Origin: Bryobacterales bacterium
GTDB taxonomy: Bacteria; Acidobacteriota; Terriglobia; Bryobacterales; Bryobacteraceae
Assembly (NCBI GenBank): GCA_025456495.1
Contig: JALOKO010000323.1
Span: 1 to 5,102, forward strand
DNA length: 5,102 bases
Direction: 5' to 3'
How positions within the stretch are numbered: the stretch's first letter is position 1; every line of letters begins with the position of its first letter. Positions 1-4,822 of this stretch are shown in pieces. Made by a program: the position numbers and the translations under genes. The notes below the pieces were generated by a model, which was not told the DNA's origin, did no database searches, and worked only from the letters and a program-made list of their open reading frames with translations.

Positions 1-1123
1 CACCTGGAACGAAGTTGCCAACGTAGTTGCTCACCTTGCCCACCCACTGAAAGAGCGGGGGGACAAACTCGCCGAAAGGCACCAGGAAGATCTTGTCGTA
101 GCTGCCGGCGAATTTGCCCTCGGGGCCAATCAGGACGGCGGTGTTCTTGGCGTCGAAGGACTCTGTGCGTCCGATGGTGCCGAAGAGGAACCAGGCCTTG
201 TGATCGCGGGCGAAGGCGTGGGTGCGCTCCCGGAACTGCGCATCGTCGTAGTAGTGAAGCGGCGCGGGCACCTCTGGCCATAGCACCAGAGGGCTGCCTG
301 GCAGATCCAATACCCGCAGGCTGGCGCCGGAGAGACTGAAGACACGATCCTGCATGGAACGGATGGAGGGGCCGGTCCAATCGACATTGTCCAGGATGTT
401 GGGTTGCACCAACAGCGCCTGCTGACTGCCGGTTTCGGGCGGGGGAACGGGAGGGAGCAGGAAGAGCCCCAGTAGTGGCAGCGCCCAGAGGAGTTGCTTG
501 CGGCTGCGTCGCAACGCCAGTACGGCGAGGGTTGCGCTGAGCATCACAAAGACGAACGAAAGACCGTACACGCCAACCATCGGCGCCAAACGCAGCAGCA
601 GTGGCATCTCAATGCCCGCATTGCCCAGGGTGAGCCAGGCGAAGCCCAGGGGACCATGCGTGCGTTCGATGGCAACCCACGCGGCGGCCACTGTGGGGAT
701 GGCCCACCAGCGAGGCATCAACAGTCCGGCCACCCAGCCAAACACGGCCATGTGCAAGCCCTTGGCCAACGAGAATAAGGCCAGCGCCAGCATGCTGAGG
801 GCCAGGTTCAGGTCTCCATAAGTGGCCAGCGTGTCCTGAATCCAATAACAGGCGCCCATCCAATAGACGACGCCGCAAATCCACCCCAGAAAGAAGCGCG
901 GGAAAGCGCGCGAGACCATGCCCACGGCCACCAGCAGTGGGGTGAGGGCCACCGGAGCCAGGTAGGTGAGATTGGCGTCTGGAAAGGTGAGAAACAACAG
1001 CAGCCCGCTTGCCAGCGCAAGCAGGACGGCCAAGGCCCGTCGCCGCTGGGGCGCCAATGCGCGCAGGGGCCAATCGAAGGCTTGCGCGTCGTTGGCGGCG
1101 CGGCGCGTTGCTTGCGCGCTCAT
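1..1123 (-). CDS. lnt: Apolipoprotein N-acyltransferase, C-terminus cut by the window edge
   Basis: Lnt is an inner-membrane enzyme that transfers an acyl chain from phospholipid to the N-terminal cysteine of diacylglyceryl-apolipoproteins, the last step of lipoprotein maturation in diderm bacteria. I translated the minus strand from ATG 1123-1121; 374 codons run without a stop to the left edge, against about 510 in E. coli Lnt. A basic N-terminus is followed by several hydrophobic membrane segments (roughly residues 30-47, 53-70, 76-95, 105-125, 180-205, 212-226). A nitrilase-type domain starts near residue 233 (QALLVQPNI). Two of the three catalytic residues are visible: Glu284 in LVLWPEVPAP and Lys344 in YDKIFLVPFGEFVP, matching E. 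coli Glu267 and Lys335. The catalytic Cys should lie just beyond the window. Its ATG overlaps the lipA stop as ATGA, so translation is probably coupled. Family assignment is firm; the missing C-terminus cannot be judged. Confidence 0.95.
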   Translation of the reverse strand, partial: MSAQATRRAANDAQAFDWPLRALAPQRRRALAVLLALASGLLLFLTFPDANLTYLAPVALTPLLVAVGMVSRAFPRFFLGWICGVVYWMGACYWIQDTLATYGDLNLALSMLALALFSLAKGLHMAVFGWVAGLLMPRWWAIPTVAAAWVAIERTHGPLGFAWLTLGNAGIEMPLLLRLAPMVGVYGLSFVFVMLSATLAVLALRRSRKQLLWALPLLGLFLLPPVPPPETGSQQALLVQPNILDNVDWTGPSIRSMQDRVFSLSGASLRVLDLPGSPLVLWPEVPAPLHYYDDAQFRERTHAFARDHKAWFLFGTIGRTESFDAKNTAVLIGPEGKFAGSYDKIFLVPFGEFVPPLFQWVGKVSNYVGNFVPG

Positions 1124-2139
1124 TGCCCCGTTACCTGATTCGGGATGGCGGCAGCCCGTTCGCCAAGCGCGGCAGGAACGAGGGCGGGGGCGGAGTGGAT
1201 GACGGGGGCGGAGTGGGCCTCTTCATGCACCAGGTCCGCCATGTAGGAACTGCGCACCAGCGGACCACTGAAGACGGCCTTGAAACCCAGGTCGATGCCA
1301 AAGGCGCGGTAGCTTTCGAATTCTTCGGGAGTCACAAAGCGATGCACCGGGCGGTTGCGGCGGGTAGGTTGGAGATACTGGCCGATGGTGGCCACGTCCA
1401 CGTCGTGCGCGCGCAGATCCCGCAACAACTGGTGGACTTCCTGTGTGGTCTCCCCCAGGCCCACCATAAATCCGCTCTTGGTGAGCGCCTCCGGACGGTG
1501 CTTGCGGGCGAAGGCCAGCACGTCCAGGCTCTGCTGGTAATTGGCCTGCGGACGCACCTTGCGGTACAGCCGGGGAGCGGTTTCCATGTTGTGGTTGAAG
1601 ACATCCGGGCCGGCATCCAGCACACGAGCAACGGCCTGCATGTCGCCGCAAAAATCGGGCGTCAGCACCTCCACGCGGGCTTCGGGCAAGGCGGCGCGTA
1701 CCTGCTTGACGGTTTCCGCGAAGTGCGTGGATCCCCCATCCCACAGGTCGTCGCGATTGACGCTGGTAATCACCACGTAGCGCAGTTGCATGCTGGCGGC
1801 CATCTCCGCCACATGCCAGGGCTCGCGCGGATCAATGGGCATGTCGGTCTTGGCGGGGTTGGCTTTGGGAACGCTGCAGAAGGTGCAGCCGCGGGTGCAA
1901 AGGTTGCCCAGGATCATGAAGGTGGCTGCCTTGCGATGGAAGCACTCATGGATGTTGGGGCAGCGGGCAGACTCGCACACCGTATGCAGGTTGCGGCCAC
2001 GTAAATCGCGCTTGAGCAAATGGACAGCTTCAAAGTGCGTAAGGCTCTTGCGCGCCCATTCCGGCAAACGCTGTGGCGTGGTCCTTGCCAGTGTGGGGGC
2101 GGGGACTGTTGCGGTGATCTGTACCAGGTTTTCACTCAC
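1120..2139 (-). CDS. lipA: Lipoyl synthase (radical SAM)
   Basis: LipA inserts two sulfur atoms into octanoyl groups on the lipoyl domains of 2-oxoacid dehydrogenases and the glycine cleavage H protein. With the GTG start at 2139 the protein has 339 residues, close to the family's usual 300-330. The auxiliary cluster motif CX4CX5C is Cys55, Cys60, Cys66; the radical-SAM motif CX3CX2C is Cys81, Cys85, Cys88; the conserved C-terminal RSSY, whose serine ligates the auxiliary cluster, is at 296-299. An Ala/Pro-rich tail of about 35 residues follows, beginning with a six-residue duplication. The frame stays open to an ATG at 2310, but that extension is translated 16-bp tandem repeat and is unlikely to be protein. 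ATG 2208 is another option. No start has a good Shine-Dalgarno, so GTG 2139 (VSENLVQI) is chosen on family length. The stop overlaps lnt by four bases. Function is very sure; the start is not. Confidence 0.93.
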   Translation of the reverse strand: MSENLVQITATVPAPTLARTTPQRLPEWARKSLTHFEAVHLLKRDLRGRNLHTVCESARCPNIHECFHRKAATFMILGNLCTRGCTFCSVPKANPAKTDMPIDPREPWHVAEMAASMQLRYVVITSVNRDDLWDGGSTHFAETVKQVRAALPEARVEVLTPDFCGDMQAVARVLDAGPDVFNHNMETAPRLYRKVRPQANYQQSLDVLAFARKHRPEALTKSGFMVGLGETTQEVHQLLRDLRAHDVDVATIGQYLQPTRRNRPVHRFVTPEEFESYRAFGIDLGFKAVFSGPLVRSSYMADLVHEEAHSAPVIHSAPALVPAALGERAAAIPNQVTGQ

Positions 2140-2190
2140 GGCTTGCTGATGCGGCCCACAATCGCGCCGCTGGGTAAATTGTCCCACAGG

Positions 2191-2210
2191 CCAGGGGTCT
2201 CTCCCCATGG
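2191..2210 (-). promoter_or_regulatory. Small hairpin in the probable lipA leader
   Basis: A GGGG/CCCC stem (2194-2197 with 2203-2206) around a five-base loop is extended by CCA (2191-2193) pairing with TGG (2208-2210) across one bulged base (2207). On the minus strand it lies about 50 bases before the GTG start favoured for lipA. It could affect lipA translation or mRNA stability; no function is shown. It also spans the alternative ATG at 2208-2206, which would be partly buried in the stem. Confidence 0.3.
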
Positions 2211-2215
2211 CCGTG

Positions 2216-2296
2216 GATGGCCCGTTCCGCCGATGGCCCGTTCCGCCGATGGCCCGTTCCGCCGATGGCCTGCTTCGCCGATGGCCTTGCTTCCGG
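2216..2296. repeat. 16-bp tandem repeat, three perfect and two degenerate copies
   Basis: The unit GATGGCCCGTTCCGCC occurs identically at 2216-2231, 2232-2247 and 2248-2263. A fourth copy at 2264-2279 has three substitutions, and a fifth at about 2280-2296 is degenerate with one inserted base. A partial copy may precede them at 2207-2215. Because 16 is not a multiple of three and no frame of the unit contains a stop, the array creates spurious open reading frames on both strands, including an apparent N-terminal extension of LipA. It sits between two divergently transcribed genes, so it may be a variable-number repeat, a set of protein-binding sites, or both. Confidence 0.9.
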
Positions 2297-2315
2297 GACG
2301 GGAACGCCATAGGCT
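2287..2315 (+). promoter_or_regulatory. Weak candidate sigma70-type promoter for the NmrA-like gene
   Basis: TTGCTT (2287-2292) and TAGGCT (2310-2315) are separated by 17 bases and would give a leader of roughly 40 bases before the ATG at 2364. Both hexamers match consensus only partially (three of six positions each), so this is a positional guess. The -35 element would fall in the last degenerate copy of the tandem repeat. Confidence 0.2.
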
Positions 2316-2342
2316 ACAAGAGCAACCGTGCGCATTTCGTAT

Positions 2343-2354
2343 GGAGAAGGGAAG
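2343..2354 (+). promoter_or_regulatory. Ribosome binding site deciding the start at 2364
   Basis: A purine-rich run (GGAGAAGGGAAG) lies 9 bases before ATG 2364 and is a strong Shine-Dalgarno match. It supports this start over the in-frame ATG at 2328, whose extra 12 codons would run through the run itself. Confidence 0.65.
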
Positions 2355-2363
2355 TTACTCGCT

Positions 2364-3308
2364 ATGTCCGAAACCCGCGTTATCGCAATCGCCGGGGCCA
2401 CAGGCGCTCAAGGCGGGGGACTCGCCCAGGCGATTCTCGCCCACCCGGAGTATGGGTTCACCGTCCGCGCCATCACCCGCAACCCGGATTCGCCGAAGGC
2501 CCAGGCCTTGGCCGCCGCGGGGGCCGATGTGGTGGCATGTGATCTCACTGATTCGCAGAGCGTCCGGCAGGCCTTTCGTGGCGCCTATGCCGCCTATTGC
2601 GTGACCTTCTTCTGGGAGCACTTCTCGCCAGAGACCGAGCTTTTGCAGGCCACCAATATGGCGAATGCCGCAGCCGCCGAGGGCCTGAGTCATGTGGTGT
2701 GGTCGACGCTGGAGGATTCCCGCAAGCACGTTCCGCTGGAGGACGACCGCATGCCCACGCTGATGGGCCGGTACAAGGTTCCGCACTTCGACGTGAAGGC
2801 TGAAGCGGATGCCGCGTTCCACGAAGCGGGCGTCCCTACCACCTATCTGCTGACGTCGTTCTATTGGGATAACTTCCTGCAACTCGGGATGGGGCCGCGG
2901 AAGCAGGAGGATGGGTCCCGGTGTCTCACGTTCCCGCTGGGCGACGCCAAGCTGCCTGGAATCGCGGCCAGTGATATTGGCCAGTGTGCGATGAGCTTGT
3001 TGCGCGACCCCGGCCAGTGGGCGGGCAAGCGTGTGGGCATCGCCGCGGAGCACCTTACCGTTGCGGAGATGGCGTCGATCCTGGGAGCGGTGATCGGGGA
3101 GCCGGTGTTGTTCCGCGATGTGCCGCCGGATGTCTATCGTGGCTTCGGTTTCCCCGGCGCTGATGATATCGGAAACATGTTCCAGTTCAACCGCGACTTC
3201 TCCAACGTCTTTTGCGCAGCGAGGAATGTGGAGCTCTCGCGCACCTTGTACCCTGGTCTGCAAACACTGCGTGACTGGGCTGAGGCCCACCGCGAGGCGT
3301 TGCTCTGA
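2364..3308 (+). CDS. NmrA-like NAD(P)-binding Rossmann-fold protein
   Basis: The 314-residue product belongs to the NmrA/HSCARG-like branch of atypical short-chain dehydrogenases, cytoplasmic proteins that bind NAD(P)(H) as redox sensors or act as small reductases. The N-terminus carries the nucleotide-binding loop AIAGATGAQGGG (Gly11, Gly14, Gly17). Arg39 in ITRNP, after the second strand, is placed to contact an NADP 2'-phosphate, and ACDLTD follows the third strand. Mid-protein features typical of NmrA members are visible: LSHVVWSTLEDS, then GRYKVPHFDVKAEADAAFHE, then the TYLLTSFYWDNF stretch. Length suits the family (about 300). I start at ATG 2364 because of the good ribosome binding site; ATG 2328 would add 12 residues before the first strand. 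It is transcribed away from lipA and appears to be alone. Substrate and role are unknown; high GC matches lipA and lnt. Confidence 0.85.
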   Translation: MSETRVIAIAGATGAQGGGLAQAILAHPEYGFTVRAITRNPDSPKAQALAAAGADVVACDLTDSQSVRQAFRGAYAAYCVTFFWEHFSPETELLQATNMANAAAAEGLSHVVWSTLEDSRKHVPLEDDRMPTLMGRYKVPHFDVKAEADAAFHEAGVPTTYLLTSFYWDNFLQLGMGPRKQEDGSRCLTFPLGDAKLPGIAASDIGQCAMSLLRDPGQWAGKRVGIAAEHLTVAEMASILGAVIGEPVLFRDVPPDVYRGFGFPGADDIGNMFQFNRDFSNVFCAARNVELSRTLYPGLQTLRDWAEAHREALL

Positions 3309-3529
3309 CGGGTTTCGACCCCTGGCGTGGTGGACTTCCGGCTCTTTGGCGGTATCCGGCGGATGACCGCTTCGCAGGAACATTTCGCCCTGCTTTCCGC
3401 ATGCAGATCGGGAACCTGAAGGAGAGTCTTTCGCCCGGGATTCACCCTTACTGAAGCGTTCGCCGCCGCAACGAGGGTGACGTTGCGCGCGCGTAACCGA
3501 TTGTTTGCAATTGTTTCGTCGCAGTACCC
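3309..3529. other. Non-coding stretch after the NmrA-like gene
   Basis: I see no convincing gene. Open frames here are short, have no ribosome binding site and resemble no family. A GGGT-TTCG-ACCC mini-hairpin (3310-3321) directly follows the stop codon, but its stem is four bases and no T-run follows, so it is at best a weak terminator. An AT-richer patch around 3500-3520 could hold a promoter, but no convincing -35/-10 pair was found. Confidence 0.5.
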
Positions 3530-3571
3530 GCGCAAATAGGCGAAAATCCGGGCAACGCGCGCCTATTTCGC
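3530..3571. repeat. Long imperfect inverted repeat (stem-loop)
   Basis: The left arm GCGCAAATAGGCG (3530-3542) pairs with the right arm CGCCTATTTCGC (3560-3571) over 12 base pairs with one bulged C at 3533; the loop is 17 bases. No T-tract follows on either strand, so it is not a classic intrinsic terminator. It may terminate the NmrA-like transcript, or form the first element of the structured region downstream. The pairing is seen directly; the role is inferred. Confidence 0.6.
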
Positions 3572-3594
3572 TTGCTTCCGTCGTGCAGCCTCAC

Positions 3595-3845
3595 TAAACT
3601 AGGACTAGAGGCACTGAGCACCGTGGCAGCCTGGTCAGGCAACCCCGCTCTTTGCTTCGGTCTCCGCAGATCTCACCGGCTCTGCCGCCGGCCCCCTCCG
3701 GCCCGTTGCCGGTTCCTCCTGTAGCGCCCGAACTTTGACAATCACCAGCAACCCTTTTGGGGGTTGCCAAAACAATTACTCCCAAAGCACGGTCAGACGA
3801 CTAAAGTCCCGTCGGCAGGCCGTCGATAGAGGAGATCCCGGAGCC
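3595..3845 (+). ncRNA. Candidate structured leader RNA before a small ORF
   Basis: About 250 bases without a convincing gene, rich in self-complementary segments and ending at the ribosome binding site of the small ORF. GGCAACCCC (3638-3646) is the exact complement of GGGGTTGCC (3760-3768). Its 5' end can instead join a local hairpin, GCCT/AGGC (3629-3632 with 3637-3640), while GGGTTGC (3761-3767) can instead pair with GCAACCC (3748-3754). Further stems are GCCGG/CCGGC (3687-3691 with 3698-3702) and CGAC (3798-3801) with GTCG at either 3811-3814 or 3822-3825. Competing pairings of this kind are typical of riboswitches and attenuators. I could not match it to the TPP, FMN, cobalamin, SAM, glycine, c-di-GMP or SRP RNA consensus motifs. 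GC-rich sequence gives chance pairings, so confidence is modest. Confidence 0.35.
3830..3834 (+). promoter_or_regulatory. Ribosome binding site of the small ORF
   Basis: AGGAG ends 11 bases before ATG 3846, slightly long but usable spacing; a second GGAG at 3840-3843 is too close. This favours ATG 3846 over longer versions of the frame, which begin at 3735 with no comparable site. Confidence 0.45.
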
Positions 3846-3956
3846 ATGGAAGTGAATACAAGCCATTACGAGAACGCCCGTCAGATCATTGATGATTTGA
3901 TTGACCCTGGTCATGCATGCAGTTTGATCGCTTGTACGTGGCATGTGGTGTGCTAA
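3846..3956 (+). CDS. Small ORF of 36 codons, Cys-containing peptide or truncated gene start
   Basis: The product is MEVNTSHYENARQIIDDLI followed by DPGHACSLIACTWHVVC. The first 20 residues look like an acidic amphipathic helix. After DPG the last 14 residues are hydrophobic and hold three cysteines (25, 30, 36) with Ser and Thr nearby. Leader-plus-core layout resembles a ribosomally made peptide precursor, but no modification enzyme or transporter lies in the window. The alternative, perhaps likelier, is that this is the N-terminus of a larger bacterial gene cut where foreign or misassembled sequence begins; the odd Cys/His/Trp tail would then be chance translation across the junction. The stop lies one base from the end of the convergent repeat-protein ORF. 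I recognise no family. A good ribosome binding site and a long structured leader favour real translation initiation at this ATG. Confidence 0.4.
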   Translation: MEVNTSHYENARQIIDDLIDPGHACSLIACTWHVVC

Positions 3957-3957
3957 A

Positions 3958-4662
3958 TCACGTGGCGCATCTCACCGGCTCGCCTTCACTTGCATCACCG
4001 AGTGCATGCGGCACGGGCGGAGTGACACGCCGGACTTGACCGCTCGCCTCCCCAGTCGCTTGCAACTGGCGTTTTAGGCGGCGATCGGCACGCCACACTG
4101 CCTCGCCGTAGTGTTGGTTCAGAACTTCAGTAGCCTCTTGCAGTGAAGGCGGCAACCCCTCAACACTTCCCTCAGCAGCCTTAATCTTAAACTTAAAGTT
4201 ATTCAGCCATATGCTGTGCTGGCTTTCCTCATCGTCTGCCGCATCTTCTGAACACGCGGCGGGAAGTCGCTTTGGGTTGCCGAGATCACGCTTGCTCCAC
4301 TCCACCATCTTCCGTGCACAATTCGCCTGGTGATCTTTCCAACGCTGTTCTGATGCCACTGCGCTCTGGTTTTGCCACCACATATCCTTTCCAAAATAGT
4401 CGTCAAGGATTTTGACTGCTTCTGTCACTTTGGCGGCCACTTTTGCCGACAGGCGGCCTTCGATTAACTGCTTGCGCCGTGTCTTCAGGTTGTCCAGCCA
4501 TACAGTGCAGCGCACCTCTGCGTTTCCGCTTGTATTCTCAGTTGTAGTGCGTGCTGTGGGTACACGCTTGGGTCCCTCATTGGCAGAATTGGCCTGACTC
4601 CAGCGCACCAGCTTGCGTGCATTGCCTGCCCAGTCACCCCTTTCCAACTTCCAGTCATTCAC
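3958..4662 (-). CDS. Two-repeat protein resembling helicase-associated (HA) repeats; main exon of a possibly spliced gene
   Basis: The 234-codon ORF encodes two copies of a Trp-anchored repeat: residues 11-96 and 108-190. Matching positions are W11/W108, the helix around W21/W122, PKRVP 31-35 / PKRLP 130-134, WLDNLK 55-60 / WLNNFK 152-157, an EG pair (68-69 / 164-165), and the ends LDDYFGKDMWW / LNQHYGEAVW. The layout (Trp, helix, basic-Pro segment, WLxNxK, small hydrophobic end, Trp) resembles the HA repeat found in multi-copy proteins of algae and some bacteria; HA domains are thought to bind nucleic acid. No helicase motifs are present. A basic, Gly/Pro-rich tail (191-234) follows. The only bacterial-style start is GTG 4662, two codons after an in-frame TAG and with no ribosome binding site. 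A spliced model adding GCT GTG and an upstream exon (4754-4822) fits better. GC is well below that of the left-hand genes. HA assignment is tentative; the duplication is certain. Confidence 0.7.
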   Translation of the reverse strand: MNDWKLERGDWAGNARKLVRWSQANSANEGPKRVPTARTTTENTSGNAEVRCTVWLDNLKTRRKQLIEGRLSAKVAAKVTEAVKILDDYFGKDMWWQNQSAVASEQRWKDHQANCARKMVEWSKRDLGNPKRLPAACSEDAADDEESQHSIWLNNFKFKIKAAEGSVEGLPPSLQEATEVLNQHYGEAVWRADRRLKRQLQATGEASGQVRRVTPPVPHALGDASEGEPVRCAT

Positions 4663-4665
4663 AGC

Positions 4666-4753
4666 CTACAGGAGGCACAAGGCAAGCGCTTGTGCATTGA
4701 CACAATCCATTTTGGGAGTGCCACTAGTACTGGCAAAGCAAAGCAGATGCTAC
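4666..4753 (-). other. Candidate spliceosomal intron, 88 bases
   Basis: On the minus strand the segment begins GTAGCA after GAAGAG and ends in a pyrimidine-rich stretch (CTTGCCTTGTGCCTCCTGTAG) directly before the repeat-protein exon. A possible branch point (TGTCAAT, around intron positions 52-58) lies about 32 bases from the 3' end, in the usual range. The length, 88, is not a multiple of three, and unspliced reading hits TAG. Removal joins GAA GAG to GCT GTG AAT GAC TGG in phase. The 5' site GTAGCA is a non-optimal donor. Signals are seen; splicing is inferred. Confidence 0.5.
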
Positions 4754-4822
4754 CTCTTCACTTGCCGGCTCGTCCACCATGCCATGCTCAGTATCAGATT
4801 CTCCACTGCCTGATTCACTCAT
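4754..4822 (-). CDS. Candidate first exon of the repeat protein (23 codons)
   Basis: ATG 4822-4820 begins 23 codons giving MSESGSGESDTEHGM then VDEPASEE, a disordered acidic Ser/Glu/Gly-rich N-terminus. It ends exactly at an AG|GT donor in phase 0 with the main exon at 4665. Composition is biased as expected for coding sequence with an acidic tail. Just upstream, a pyrimidine-rich stretch ending TTTGCAG (about 4834) could be another acceptor, in which case the ATG may not be the first. No bacterial ribosome binding site is needed in the spliced model. On its own this exon is too short to be certain. Confidence 0.45.

Noticed and set aside
1009..2004. Long plus-strand open frame opposite lipA and lnt
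   Set aside because: It is the antisense shadow of lipA, which carries both cluster motifs; its His/Gly/Ala-rich translation resembles no family.
2207..2542. Plus-strand frames through the tandem repeat (Arg/Trp/Pro-rich)
   Set aside because: Their openness comes from the stop-free 16-bp unit, and they run into the NmrA-like gene in the wrong frame.
2355..3383. 342-codon minus-strand frame opposite the NmrA-like gene
   Set aside because: Antisense shadow in high-GC sequence; the plus-strand protein has clear Rossmann motifs and a ribosome binding site.
3621..3720. SAM-type or SRP RNA suggested by GGTCAGGCAACCCC
   Set aside because: The remaining conserved elements of those families (for example the SRP GGAAGGAAGCAG segment) are absent, so I leave the RNA unnamed.
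3735..3740. TTGACA as the -35 element of a promoter for the small ORF
   Set aside because: At 17 bases spacing the -10 position is TGGGGG, and no usable -10 lies at 16-18 bases.
4697..4702. TTGACA in the right part as a plus-strand promoter
   Set aside because: No matching -10 and no gene downstream on that strand; it lies inside the proposed intron.
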